Source: an uncultured Ruminococcus sp. | GTDB taxonomy: Bacteria; Bacillota; Clostridia; Oscillospirales; Acutalibacteraceae | Length of the DNA: 43,352 nt | NCBI GenBank assembly: GCA_902785365.1 | Contig: CACZYC010000022.1 | Coordinates: 36,056-79,407 of the forward strand | Reading direction: 5' to 3' | Shown here: one piece after another, positions 16,146 to 25,705 of the stretch | Position numbering within the stretch: the first letter of the stretch is position 1 | Layout: the number at the start of each line of letters is the position of its first letter | The notes under the pieces: generated by a model | Told to the model about the DNA's origin: nothing | The model's database searches: none | What the model saw: only the letters and a program-made list of their open reading frames with translations | Position numbers and translations under genes: made by a program

Positions 16146-18368
16146 ATGCGGTGTTATAAGTGCGAATCCGAGCTTAGTTATATGGGTGCTTTTTGCGCAA
16201 AGTGTGGAAAGAAAAACCACGATTACCAAGAGATGATTAAACTTGTTATTGATAATAACGAAGAAGCAAAAGAAGAAATGGTTTATCGTGCTACAAACAT
16301 TGTGTATTATTCAATTAAGGCGCTCATAAAAAATGAATATGACCGTGAAGATATTATGCAAGAGTGCTTTATAAAGATTATTAATAATATTGCGAGTTTA
16401 AAAGATTCAAGTAAATTTGAATCATGGGTAAAAACTCTTGCGGCTAATACCGCAAGAGATTGGCTCAAGAAGAATAAACCAATTGTTTTTTCTGAGATTG
16501 AAAAAGACGATGACGACTATATCTCCAGTATTGAGGATACCGATGATAGTATCAATCCCAATTATCAAATTGAATCCGACGAAGCTGATAGTTTGATTAA
16601 TGAACTTTTAGATGAATTATCTGATAAACATAGATTGGTAATATCAATGAATGTTTTACAGGATATGAGTATACGTGATATATCTGAGTCACTTGGGTGT
16701 TCTGAAGGAACAGTTAAAAGCCGCTTGCATTACGCTAAAGAGAGTCTTAAAGACAAGATTCTTGAACTTAGGAAAAAAGGAGTTTCTATATTTACAGTTT
16801 CTCCGATTGCATTGTTACGATATCTTTTCCAAATCGTTGTTTCTCAGCCTGCAAAAATGTCAGCATCAGATATTCTTGCTGCAGTTTCAGTTCCTGTTAT
16901 AGGTGGAGCAACAGTTGCTGGAGTTATCGGCGCAACAGGCGGAACAGTAGCAAAGGCTGGAGGGTTATCGTTAGCAACAAAAATTATTGCTGCTGTTGCT
17001 TCTACTGCGTTTGTTGCAGGTGGGATAATCGGTGGGACAATTCTATATAACAATTCCAAAAACCAAAGTTCATCCGAACCCATTACATCATCTGTATCGG
17101 CAACAATAGATTCAATTAGCGAAACTGAGCCAAATACAGAACAAGGTTTGACGAAAACTATGCAAAAAGAAATCAAGCCTGTTTTAGGCGAGTATGAATT
17201 TTTGTCTGGAAATTCTGGAGCCAATAGTTATTCGTTAAATGTTGATTTGAAAACAGATAATAATAAAATCAAGTCTGAAATACAGTATAAATTATCAAGT
17301 AGCAATAATTTTATTAAATTAAAATATGATTATGTATCCGTTAAGAAAAAGGGCAATACATATTATTGTGAAACTGATGGGGGCTTTGGTGACGTAACTG
17401 AACATATTATTACTGAAAAAGAAGATGGACTATTACAAATTGATACAAATGGAGATATTCCTATTCTAGATTGCGCTAGCGGTGTTTGTTCGGAGAAATA
17501 CTTAGAGGGTGTTGATAAGCTCTCATTTGAAGAGTTTAAGAATAAAGCTCAAACAATAAAAGAATCTCAAAACATTAAGAATGGTGTGTGTGGAAATATT
17601 GGTATTTTGCCGATGTATAAAGGTGAATCAGTAAAAGATGCTGAATTTGAGATTATAATACCGCCAAAGTGGAAAAACAAATACTATATAGATGGAAGCG
17701 TAAATCAGAATAATGAATCTTTAATTATGCCTACATCGTTAATGCAATTTAAAACTATAGAAGGGAACAAATTATTATTTGCTATCTATCTTACAGAAAA
17801 AGAAAATACAGAAATGTATAGTACAGCATATAAAGATGTGTTCTCAAAAATAGGAGAAGTCGGCAATTATAGTTTGTATTATTTTGCACCAAAGATTGAA
17901 GAAGGCTTTTCTGAAGAATATAAGTCTATGTTAGGAGATAATTGGGAAATATACTCTTCTTTCAGTATGGTTAATAAAGAAGCGGAAACCTATTTAAGGA
18001 AAGAATTACCGGTTGTTAAAACCGGACATTCCGGAGAAAACAGATTTTCAATTAATGATTGTAGTTTTGCTCTGACGTTTCCTGAATCGTGGGATAATCA
18101 ATTCATATCTGTTGATAAAGGAGATTCTATTCGTATCTATGCCTATGATAATAATGATATTGAGGGTATATATGAGTTATTTGTTTTAATGGCGTTTGAA
18201 GATGATAGTAATAATGGAAAGCCTAAATTGCTTGGAAAAGCAGGTGAGCATTATATTTACAAAGTTACAACCGATAAATTTAACTATGATAATGACAGAA
18301 TAAATCGAAAGAATGATGAGATGTATTTAAAAAACCTTACGTTTTTTGACACATTTAGAGAGTTATAA
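16146..18368 (+). CDS. ECF-type sigma factor fused to a membrane segment and a large extracellular domain
   Basis: A 740-residue fusion. Residues 1-24 form a zinc ribbon (C3, C6, C17, C20). Sigma region 2 lies at about 45-110 (DIMQECFIKIINNI, then FESWVKTLAANTARDWLKK) and region 4 at about 152-205, with the helix-turn-helix MSIRDISESLGCSEGTVKSRLHYAK. A Gly/Ala/Val-rich stretch follows, with one clear membrane helix at about 278-300, then a Ser/Thr-rich spacer and roughly 430 residues outside the cell without a recognised fold. The sigma part would be tethered to the membrane and possibly released by a signal. AAAGGAGG lies 8 bases before the ATG. The gene heads an apparent operon with a lipoprotein and a surface protein. 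No separate anti-sigma gene is present; the C-terminal part may play that role. Confidence 0.88.
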   Translation: MRCYKCESELSYMGAFCAKCGKKNHDYQEMIKLVIDNNEEAKEEMVYRATNIVYYSIKALIKNEYDREDIMQECFIKIINNIASLKDSSKFESWVKTLAANTARDWLKKNKPIVFSEIEKDDDDYISSIEDTDDSINPNYQIESDEADSLINELLDELSDKHRLVISMNVLQDMSIRDISESLGCSEGTVKSRLHYAKESLKDKILELRKKGVSIFTVSPIALLRYLFQIVVSQPAKMSASDILAAVSVPVIGGATVAGVIGATGGTVAKAGGLSLATKIIAAVASTAFVAGGIIGGTILYNNSKNQSSSEPITSSVSATIDSISETEPNTEQGLTKTMQKEIKPVLGEYEFLSGNSGANSYSLNVDLKTDNNKIKSEIQYKLSSSNNFIKLKYDYVSVKKKGNTYYCETDGGFGDVTEHIITEKEDGLLQIDTNGDIPILDCASGVCSEKYLEGVDKLSFEEFKNKAQTIKESQNIKNGVCGNIGILPMYKGESVKDAEFEIIIPPKWKNKYYIDGSVNQNNESLIMPTSLMQFKTIEGNKLLFAIYLTEKENTEMYSTAYKDVFSKIGEVGNYSLYYFAPKIEEGFSEEYKSMLGDNWEIYSSFSMVNKEAETYLRKELPVVKTGHSGENRFSINDCSFALTFPESWDNQFISVDKGDSIRIYAYDNNDIEGIYELFVLMAFEDDSNNGKPKLLGKAGEHYIYKVTTDKFNYDNDRINRKNDEMYLKNLTFFDTFREL

Positions 18369-18401
18369 CAGTTAAAAATCATAGAAAGAGAGGAAAAAGA
18401 A

Positions 18402-19757
18402 ATGAAAAGAATAATAGCGTTATTGTTTGCTCTATTTATTGTTTTACAATTGGTATCATGTGGTAATGAGGATAAGCCAAAAGGTTCTGTTGGAAAAGGA
18501 AATGGCTTTTTTAGTGAGAGTAATAATATTGAAAGAAAAAGCTCAAAATATAGAGTTTTAGCATATGGGTATTATAATGATAACATAGTATATGGTGATG
18601 GCTATAAGGAAAATGAAGTGCAATCATCTTTAGGGGATAGTGTTTCTCTATATTCTTATGCTGAAAATGAGATTATTAAAGACAATTCAGATGATTCTAC
18701 AAGCGTATTTGATAGAGAGGAAAATCCAATAGATAAATGGGAAAAACCATCTGGTGATTATTATGAGCTTGTTTTGGAAAAGAAAGATTCAAAAAATAGC
18801 ATGAAAACTGAAATAAAGATGGGAGTATTAAAAAACAACGAGTGGTTAGTTAAGCTTACAGATGATTTCCCATTTTTAGAGAATGGTTGGTTTAAGGGAA
18901 TAGAGGAGCAAACAGAATATGATGAATTAGTCGAGGATGAAGACAAACGACCGTTCAAATATATAGGTCAAGGTGTATTTATGTATTGTGATCGTGTGGT
19001 CTATAATGTTGAAACAGGGGTTTCGTTTAGAATATATGGAGAAAAAGCTAGTACGGCAATTAGTGGAACTGCACGAGATTATGCTTCAGATGATATATTA
19101 GGTGATGATCAAACTATTTTAACAATAGATAACTTCTGGGATTATATACAAAATGAATATGGTTACGTAGATAAATACGTTACTGGAGAAAAGCCAGATG
19201 AAGAATTAGATAAAGAACACGATTATCTTGTTTTGTATGATCTAAAAAATGGAAAGAAACGTGTTTTAAATAAAGCTGGTAAAGAATCTAACAGAAGGGA
19301 TTTAGAACCCAAAGAAGAATTTTCTTTTGAGGAAGATGGGAATTCGTATAAAAAGTCAAAGCATGATTATGAATATGAAGAGTATGGTAGTTTTAATGAA
19401 GGATATTGTTTCTTTAATGTTAGTGATAATGTTTTTGGCTTTTTTGACTCACATTTGAATGATGTGTGTGCGTTTAATGTTGAAGAATTAAATAAAGAAA
19501 ATAATCTGAATAATTTTGATATAATAGTTGATGTAAGAGATTGTAAATTAACTAATGGACAATATTGTTTTATATGTAGAGGTACAAATAAAAATTTTTA
19601 TAAAACAACCTTTTCTATAAAGGATAAAAGTTTTACTGTAGATAAACTTGGTGATAAAGAATCTGCTTATTATGAAGATGATGAGAACTGGTTTAATCCG
19701 ATTTTGGGAAATAATTTTTTCCCTAATGGCTTTGGCGATTCAGAAGATGATAATTAA
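18402..19757 (+). CDS. Lipoprotein of unknown function
   Basis: A 451-residue exported lipoprotein: basic start MKR, hydrophobic core and lipobox LVSC near residues 17-20, followed by a Gly/Ser linker. The mature part is strongly acidic (many Asp, Glu) and Tyr/Asn-rich with no known domain that I can see. It lies 33 bases after the sigma fusion and has AGAGAGGA upstream of its ATG. Operon position suggests that it works with the sigma factor's outer domain or the next surface protein. Codon use is AT-rich like the sigma gene. Confidence 0.78.
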   Translation: MKRIIALLFALFIVLQLVSCGNEDKPKGSVGKGNGFFSESNNIERKSSKYRVLAYGYYNDNIVYGDGYKENEVQSSLGDSVSLYSYAENEIIKDNSDDSTSVFDREENPIDKWEKPSGDYYELVLEKKDSKNSMKTEIKMGVLKNNEWLVKLTDDFPFLENGWFKGIEEQTEYDELVEDEDKRPFKYIGQGVFMYCDRVVYNVETGVSFRIYGEKASTAISGTARDYASDDILGDDQTILTIDNFWDYIQNEYGYVDKYVTGEKPDEELDKEHDYLVLYDLKNGKKRVLNKAGKESNRRDLEPKEEFSFEEDGNSYKKSKHDYEYEEYGSFNEGYCFFNVSDNVFGFFDSHLNDVCAFNVEELNKENNLNNFDIIVDVRDCKLTNGQYCFICRGTNKNFYKTTFSIKDKSFTVDKLGDKESAYYEDDENWFNPILGNNFFPNGFGDSEDDN

Positions 19758-19821
19758 AACAGATGATTTCAGCTTTTTCTATAAATATCAACAATGAATT
19801 TATAAAGGAGATATAATCATT

Positions 19822-22800
19822 ATGAAAAGAGTAATTAGTTGTATTTTAACGGTATGTATTCTAGTTACGAGTATGGTGATTTCAAATGTTGTTGTGTCAG
19901 GCTTAACAGGCGAGTGTATCGACGCCAACGGAACAAATGTGAATTCACAAAACTATGAAAAATTCGGTGATACGGTTAAGTCATATTTTTATGATGAAAA
20001 CGGAATTCTTATGACTTTACGCGCAAACGCCGTTAAGGATAAGTATGTTGCGGAATACTATACAGATGATTTAGCTTTGGTGAAAGCGGTTAGCATTGAT
20101 AAAGAGCTTCCGATTTTTGGTGCATTTTATTCTAATGATAATTACTATTTTGTTTTATCAGGTCAGGAAAACCCGCAGTGTGATGATTCGGTAGAAACAT
20201 ATAGAATTACCAAGTATGACAAAGATTGGAATAAACTCGGTTGTGACAGTATCTATGGTGCTAATACAACTATTCCGTTTGATGCTGGTTCTGCACGTGT
20301 TGCAGAAGCAAGCGGATATCTTGTTGTGCATTCTGCACACGAGATGTATAACGGACATCAGGCGAATATCACATTGCAGTTTGATATAGAAAACGCAAAG
20401 TTTTCCCAGTGTTTTACCGGAGTGTGGGATATCAGTAAGGGTTATGTTAGTCATTCGTTTAATCAGTTTACAGCCATTGAAAACAATAAATTGATTACCG
20501 TAGATCACGGAGACGCGTATCCCAGAGCAGTAGTATTGTGTTTGTATGACAATGATATAAGTACAGGAAAGTTCTATTCAAATTGTGAATCTATAGAGCA
20601 GCTTACATACAGTGGTGGTGTCGGTAATAATGATACTGGAGTTTCTGTAGGCGGATTTGAGGTTTCAAGTTCCTCGTATCTCACTTTAGTTAGCGCCGCG
20701 GAGGATTACGATAAAGAAACAAGGAATATAAAGTGTTTGGCGACAAATAAGGAAACAAAGGAAACCCGCGTTGTTCAACTATCTCATTACGAAGAAGGAG
20801 AGGAAAGTGCATCAACTCCTCAAATGACTAAAATTGATGATGAGCATTTTATGGTTTTGTGGAGCAGAGGCAATAATGTATACTATCATCTCATTAATGA
20901 TAAGGGCGAAGTTATAACAGCAATGGGAAAAGCGCTTGAAATAAAAAACGCCGAGATATCCGATTGCAAACCAATTATTCATAACGGAAAAGTTATGTGG
21001 TATACTTGGTCTGACAATGAGGAAATTGTTTATTGTATTGATATTGATGACATTTCTATAACCGAGAATAAGCGAATAACAACAGGACACGATATGGAAA
21101 TTACAGAAGGAAACGAGAGCGATTCTCGCACAATATTGCATTGCAGAAAATGCGGTCATACTGAGTATTTAGAAGTTCCTGATGATTTTGAGATTCGCTC
21201 CGGTAGTTCGTATCAGTTTATTATTAATCCGTTTGAACCTAAATTCCATTTGAATCACCCTGAATACATAAGTATTTCCGCAGAGACAGAAAACCCTAAA
21301 TCGGCTGAGTTTGAAGTTCTGATTGAAGACGAAAGCATTCTGAGTTTTAAAAAGATTAATAATTCAGTCGGAGTATTTACTGCTAACAAAGATGGAACTA
21401 CAAAACTGACTGTGCGTTTAAAGTACAGACCATCGGTTGCCATAGTATACACTGCTGAAGTAGGACATATTTTATATGAATGCACCGGTTCTGAATACAC
21501 ACCCGAAAACTTTAAATCTCCGACTTGTACCGAAGATGGTTTTGCTACATATTATTGTTGTGTTTGCGCAATAAGAGTTAAGAAAAGTGTTCCCGCATTG
21601 GGCCATGATATAGTTGAAACCGTAACAAAGGAAGCTAATTGTGTAGAAGACGGAACAAAGCACTTCGCTTGTTCAAGGTGTTCATATAACTATGATGAAA
21701 CAATACCTTCCCGTGGGGGGCATAATTTTGAATTGATAAAGACAGTTCAGCCTAAGTGTGAGACCGATGGATACTATCAGTACAAATGCAAAAATTGCAG
21801 GACAACAAAAAAAGAAACTATACCCGCGACAGGGCACAAGCCTAGTGATTGGGTTGTGACTATTGAGCCAACATGTACATATAATGGTGTGAAAGTGAAA
21901 AACTGTGAGACTTGCCAAAAGAAATTGGAAACACAGTCAATCCCAATGTTAGAGCATGATTATGAATCCATTGTTGTGCTGCCGACATATACTACGATGG
22001 GTTACACAAAACACAAATGTAAAGGCTGTGGGGAGACATATTTTACCGATTATGTAGATATGTTGGTATCAGAGCCATCGACTGAACAAACAACTGAACC
22101 CGCCACTAATACCTCCACAGAAGCAACAATGGAAACCGTTCCTATAACAGAAAATACTACAGATACTACAACTAATACACAACAAAGTATAGAAACTGAA
22201 CAAACTTTGCCAAGTGAGCAAAATATCAATACCGTATACTTCCTTAATACCCCTGGCTGGACAACGATAAATTGCTATGCTTATAACAATAACGGCAACG
22301 AGTTGAGCGTTTGGCCGGGCACGGCTATGAATAAGACTAATTATAAGGTGAACGGCTACGATATATACAGTGTTACATTCGATTCTTCCTTGTATGATAA
22401 TGTTGTTTTTACGGACGGAATTAATCAGTCTGAATCTTTAATACCATATGCGCATAAGTGTTATCGTATCGATAATGATTTGTGGTTTGCGATAGAGGAT
22501 AATATCGACACAGAGCCAACGCTGGTAACTGAAAATACTCAACCCACTATTACTGAATCAACACAAGCTACGTCGACGCAGACAACTGATGATACGCAGA
22601 GTACCGAAGTTACTGAACCAACTCAGGCAACTGAGGTAACTCAGTCTACCCAAGCTACCGAGCCTACAGAACCCACCACAGAAGCCAAGACTACTATAAC
22701 TTTAAAAGCGGCTAAAACATCAATCTATGTCGGCGATACCACAACCGTCAAGGCTACTGTCACCAATTCCAACGGCGCTACTACATTTTCTTCAAGCAAC

Positions 22801-23211
22801 ACAAAGGTTGCTACAGTAAGTTCAAAGGGTGTAGTAAAAGGACTTAAAGCGGGCTCAGTTACTATAATCGCCAAGAACAACGGCAAGTCCGATTCGGTTA
22901 AGATTACAGTCAAGCAAAAAGCCAACACGATAAGCGTTAAAGCGGCGGCTAAGACCGTTAAGTACGCTACTGTCAAGAAGAAGGCTGTAACCGTATCAGC
23001 TATAACCGTAAAGAAGGCCAAAGGCGTTGTAACATACAAGAAAGCCTCAGGCAGCGCAAAAGTTACCGTCAACAAAAAGAACGGCAAGCTGACCGTTAAG
23101 AAGGGCACCAAGAAAGGCACATACACGGTTAAAGTCAAAGTCACCGCCGCGGGCAATACAACCTACAAGGCAGGCAGTAAGATCGTGACGGTTAAGATCA
23201 ATGTGAAATAA
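19822..23211 (+). CDS. Large surface protein with CBM26 starch-binding module and Ig-like tail
   Basis: An exported 1129-residue protein. After a signal peptide (1-30) comes a region of about 400 residues with repeated beta-strand and Trp/Tyr patterns resembling a beta-propeller. At about 430-750 there is a row of CxxC-bearing repeats separated by about 40-45 residues (for example CRKCGHTEY, CSRCSYNYDETIP, CKNCRTTKKETIPATGH, CKGCGETYF). A Thr/Glu linker (about 752-795) leads to a CBM26-like starch-binding module (about 800-895, with VYFLNTPGW, WPGTAMN and VVFTDG). A second TEPTQ-type linker, a Big_2-like domain (about 955-1030) and a Lys/Val-rich end follow. It probably binds alpha-glucan at the cell surface. 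No glycosidase catalytic domain is visible. AAAGGAGAT precedes the ATG, 64 bases after the lipoprotein gene. The C-terminal 500 bases are markedly more GC-rich than the rest. Confidence 0.88.
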   Translation: MKRVISCILTVCILVTSMVISNVVVSGLTGECIDANGTNVNSQNYEKFGDTVKSYFYDENGILMTLRANAVKDKYVAEYYTDDLALVKAVSIDKELPIFGAFYSNDNYYFVLSGQENPQCDDSVETYRITKYDKDWNKLGCDSIYGANTTIPFDAGSARVAEASGYLVVHSAHEMYNGHQANITLQFDIENAKFSQCFTGVWDISKGYVSHSFNQFTAIENNKLITVDHGDAYPRAVVLCLYDNDISTGKFYSNCESIEQLTYSGGVGNNDTGVSVGGFEVSSSSYLTLVSAAEDYDKETRNIKCLATNKETKETRVVQLSHYEEGEESASTPQMTKIDDEHFMVLWSRGNNVYYHLINDKGEVITAMGKALEIKNAEISDCKPIIHNGKVMWYTWSDNEEIVYCIDIDDISITENKRITTGHDMEITEGNESDSRTILHCRKCGHTEYLEVPDDFEIRSGSSYQFIINPFEPKFHLNHPEYISISAETENPKSAEFEVLIEDESILSFKKINNSVGVFTANKDGTTKLTVRLKYRPSVAIVYTAEVGHILYECTGSEYTPENFKSPTCTEDGFATYYCCVCAIRVKKSVPALGHDIVETVTKEANCVEDGTKHFACSRCSYNYDETIPSRGGHNFELIKTVQPKCETDGYYQYKCKNCRTTKKETIPATGHKPSDWVVTIEPTCTYNGVKVKNCETCQKKLETQSIPMLEHDYESIVVLPTYTTMGYTKHKCKGCGETYFTDYVDMLVSEPSTEQTTEPATNTSTEATMETVPITENTTDTTTNTQQSIETEQTLPSEQNINTVYFLNTPGWTTINCYAYNNNGNELSVWPGTAMNKTNYKVNGYDIYSVTFDSSLYDNVVFTDGINQSESLIPYAHKCYRIDNDLWFAIEDNIDTEPTLVTENTQPTITESTQATSTQTTDDTQSTEVTEPTQATEVTQSTQATEPTEPTTEAKTTITLKAAKTSIYVGDTTTVKATVTNSNGATTFSSSNTKVATVSSKGVVKGLKAGSVTIIAKNNGKSDSVKITVKQKANTISVKAAAKTVKYATVKKKAVTVSAITVKKAKGVVTYKKASGSAKVTVNKKNGKLTVKKGTKKGTYTVKVKVTAAGNTTYKAGSKIVTVKINVK

Positions 23212-23216
23212 AAAAT

Positions 23217-23243
23217 AAGCCGTCATTTGTTTGACGGCTTTTG
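23217..23243 (+). terminator. Terminator of the sigma/surface-protein operon
   Basis: Perfect 9-bp stem AAGCCGTCA/TGACGGCTT (23217-23225 and 23232-23240) with a T-rich loop, followed by TTTTG. Confidence 0.8.
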
Positions 23244-23355
23244 CCTTAAAAAGAAGAAATGTTGAGTTAAGGAGTAATGAATATAGAAGAAAAGAGTTTT
23301 CGAATACGAAAAAGCAAACTTAATTGTAAGAATTAATAGTTGCGGAGGAGTAATT

Positions 23356-24576
23356 ATGACAAGCAAACCAACACCGTTAGCTGAGAATATAAACCCATAT
23401 CAAAGAATTAAAGATTCTGAGGTATATAATTACATCAATATGATACTTATGAATACCTCTAATCAAAAAGATCTAAATCATATATTTGCCGAAAAGGCAA
23501 TGTTGCTAAGCAAGAGTTACAAAACAACAGAAAATGATAAGCTTGCAGAGTTTTCAAAGTACATTTCCGAGAATTTAAATGTTTTCTCTGATTGTATTTG
23601 TCAGCTAAGGAGTCAAATTATAAGTAAAAAAAGTTTTAAGATTGAACTGCGTAATAATAACAGTGTTGAACGTTTTATGATTAAATCCCTTTTTTCTGAT
23701 TTTGAGAAAATGGGAATGATAGGCAAATGCACTTACGACGTCAATTCAAATACAATTAATGGATGCTTTATTAACAATCAAGAATTCTATAATTATATAA
23801 ATGGAGATTTCTATGAAATCTTTGCTTATTATGAAGCAAAGAAGGTTTTGGAGGAACTCAGTGAGGCATATGACGTTGAATATGAGCTTTATAAAGATGT
23901 TTATGTGCATATCCCGATTGGGAATCAGCATGTTGAAACAAGAGAGCTCGATCTTCTCATCCGATTTGATGACAGGGTTTATGTTGTCGAGGTTAAGTCT
24001 GGCAGTAATCATAAAGTCAGAAATTTCTATACACTAAATAGGAGACTTGGACTTGATACTTTTTGTTCAATGATTCTTATTCCCAGCCTGAATAAAGGCT
24101 CTGCTTCAAAGATTGAAGATTTTTACAAAGTCTATGTCGCAGACAGTAATTGTTTTGCGGACAAGCTTAGCCAAATGATAAAGGAGAGATTCCTTTCTGA
24201 TGAGACATATGATGATTACATCTATTGGCAGGAAGACAACGATATAAATAACTATGATTCTCAAGATTACATAAGTTTCATTGATGAAGAAGAGGCACAG
24301 TCATATTTTGATAATGGCTTTGATGAAGGCTTTAGAGAAGGCTATACAGCCGGTGAGATTGATTCGGGAAGTATGTTCCACGAATACCAAAAACATATCA
24401 TCGGGATTTTGCTTTTATGCGGAAGGTTTTCAGAAGAAGAGATTGCGTTTGTATCCAAGTGCGATTCTAATGTTATTGAAGAAGCAAGGGAAATATTGGC
24501 GAATCGCGGATGGAGTAATTGTGTAAAAGAGATTCAAAAATATATTAGTGTTAATAATGAGGAGAGATTGCAATGA
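23356..24576 (+). CDS. PD-(D/E)XK-like nuclease-domain protein
   Basis: A 406-residue soluble protein. Residues about 195-215 read ELDLLIRFDDRVYVVEVKSG: an acidic residue on a beta-strand, then E-V-K on the next, the pattern of the PD-(D/E)XK nuclease fold. Conserved-looking Glu residues near 185-196 could complete the site. The N-terminal 190 residues are helical. Residues about 318-335 contain DNGFDEGFREGYTAGEIDSG, a Gly/aromatic repeat, followed by a helical tail. AGTAATT after GCGGAGGAG supports the ATG at 23356. It is cotranslated with the next small gene (ATGA overlap), which repeats the same Gly/aromatic motif. A DNA-targeting role in defence or mobility is inference; the exact family is not recognised. 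Confidence 0.7.
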   Translation: MTSKPTPLAENINPYQRIKDSEVYNYINMILMNTSNQKDLNHIFAEKAMLLSKSYKTTENDKLAEFSKYISENLNVFSDCICQLRSQIISKKSFKIELRNNNSVERFMIKSLFSDFEKMGMIGKCTYDVNSNTINGCFINNQEFYNYINGDFYEIFAYYEAKKVLEELSEAYDVEYELYKDVYVHIPIGNQHVETRELDLLIRFDDRVYVVEVKSGSNHKVRNFYTLNRRLGLDTFCSMILIPSLNKGSASKIEDFYKVYVADSNCFADKLSQMIKERFLSDETYDDYIYWQEDNDINNYDSQDYISFIDEEEAQSYFDNGFDEGFREGYTAGEIDSGSMFHEYQKHIIGILLLCGRFSEEEIAFVSKCDSNVIEEAREILANRGWSNCVKEIQKYISVNNEERLQ

Positions 24577-24740
24577 GTATGAGTTATGATGATTGTAGAG
24601 CGGATATAAGCATAACCGATTATAATAACGGCTATGATGACGGCTTTGAGGCTGGATATGAGGAAGGTTTGAAATCAGGGAAGGATGAGAGAGATAGAAT
24701 GATTGCAAAATTTCTTTTAGAAAGCATTAAGGATTATTAA
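24573..24740 (+). CDS. Small partner protein sharing the Gly/aromatic motif of the upstream gene
   Basis: A 55-residue frame opening at ATG 24573, overlapping the upstream stop by four bases (ATGA) with GGAGAG just upstream. The product begins MSMSYDDCRADISITDYNNG and continues YDDGFEAGYEEGLKSGKDE, ending in a helical IAKFLLESIKDY. The DGF-x-x-GY-x-x-G pattern copies residues about 318-335 of the larger protein. Tight coupling and the shared motif suggest that they bind each other or the same ligand. The function is unknown. Confidence 0.65.
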   Translation: MSMSYDDCRADISITDYNNGYDDGFEAGYEEGLKSGKDERDRMIAKFLLESIKDY

Positions 24741-24789
24741 AACAATATCTTCTAGTAGGTTTACTGTAAATCAAATAGAATGACTAAGA

Positions 24790-24824
24790 CTCCGTGAGAT
24801 GAAAGAATCTCACGGAGCTTTTTA
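24790..24824 (+). terminator. Terminator of the nuclease/small-partner pair
   Basis: Perfect 10-bp stem CTCCGTGAGA/TCTCACGGAG (24790-24799 and 24808-24817) with an 8-base loop, followed by CTTTTT. Confidence 0.85.
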
Positions 24825-24850
24825 AATAGTATTCATCATTTCTTGCCGCC

Positions 24851-24871
24851 AATGCACCCATTGGGTGCATT
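24851..24871. repeat. Palindrome between convergent genes
   Basis: AATGCACCCA and TGGGTGCATT flank a single T. It lies 15 bases beyond the end of the leftward kinase gene and could help end its transcript, although no U-run follows in that direction. Confidence 0.45.
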
Positions 24872-24886
24872 AGTCAAGCTTTTGAA

Positions 24887-25705
24887 CTAACCAAACATAT
24901 ATTGATACTTGTGTTTTTGATTGTACAGTAAATCTTTTGCGCGTTGAATGGTTTCGGGAGGATAGTATTCCGCAACATCTTTAAAGATTGTTTCGATATC
25001 TTTGTTTGTAAAATTAAAGCTCAGGTGATAGCCGTAAAGCTCCTGGGCGGCGTCGAGCTGCTCATCAAAAACACGGCTGAAAGGTTTCGAGTGGATTTTA
25101 GGAATAAGCGTATATATTTCTTCGCCAAGCGGAAAGTCTTCCGTTGTATCCGCGAGGAGGGATAAACCAAAATCAAAATACGGGCAATACCTGTATTCGT
25201 CTGTATCATCATTAAGTATGAAAGCTATGTTGTTTGTGTGTCTGTCCTCATTGAGAAAGAAAGCGTCCAATTCTAGCATCGTGGTGAGATATTTGCCCAC
25301 ATTTTGCAGATTTGTGACTTTCTCAATAAAATCAACTGTATGCTTTATTTTATCCTTTGGTTCTTCATATTTTAGCAACTCTTTTGCCATTGAGTTTGCC
25401 AGCCATTGTTTTGACAGATGTTCAAGAGTAACTATGCTCTCGTTTTTCTTTTTAAAGTTTTTGGAATAACAGCCGTTAAACTCTCTGTTGTCAAACTCGA
25501 TACGAATAGGGGAGTAGGATACGAAGTTTGTTATATTTGATTTTTCCAATAGCTTTGAAATTACAACCTCACACAGCGCTTCATATCCCATATGATCGGC
25601 TTTGTACCAGTTGTTTCGCACAAGCCATTTAAGCTGATTGCCTTTTGATGAAGTCGCTTTTGTGTCAATGAGCGACACATCATTAAGATTGATTGTTTTA
25701 ATCAA
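24887..25705 (-). CDS. HipA-like Ser/Thr kinase
   Basis: A 272-residue protein with the catalytic signature of the HipA/CtkA kinase fold: NEDRHTNN with catalytic D154 near the middle and YFDFGLSL with metal-binding D178. A lysine for ATP (GYEA...K or CYSKNFKKK region near 80) precedes these. It is shorter than E. coli HipA (440) and has no N-terminal HipA_N module, as in compact Gram-positive versions. Its ATG overlaps the stop of the upstream HTH gene by 4 bases. By analogy with HipBA, it may phosphorylate a host protein to slow growth, with the HTH protein as its regulator; this is inference. Confidence 0.78.
   Translation of the reverse strand: MIKTINLNDVSLIDTKATSSKGNQLKWLVRNNWYKADHMGYEALCEVVISKLLEKSNITNFVSYSPIRIEFDNREFNGCYSKNFKKKNESIVTLEHLSKQWLANSMAKELLKYEEPKDKIKHTVDFIEKVTNLQNVGKYLTTMLELDAFFLNEDRHTNNIAFILNDDTDEYRYCPYFDFGLSLLADTTEDFPLGEEIYTLIPKIHSKPFSRVFDEQLDAAQELYGYHLSFNFTNKDIETIFKDVAEYYPPETIQRAKDLLYNQKHKYQYMFG

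Noticed and set aside
22075..22700. Thr/Glu-rich repeats considered as a tandem DNA repeat or CRISPR-like array
   Set aside because: The repetition is at codon level within a protein linker; no constant repeat with spacers of fixed length. No CRISPR array was seen anywhere in the window.
22725..23156. 143-codon antisense frame in the Ig-like tail of the surface protein
   Set aside because: Arises from repetitive Lys/Thr/Val code read backwards; no start signal.
23278..23331. 17-codon frame behind AAGGAG before the nuclease-like gene
   Set aside because: Spacing of only 2 bases to the ATG, no promoter and no recognisable product.
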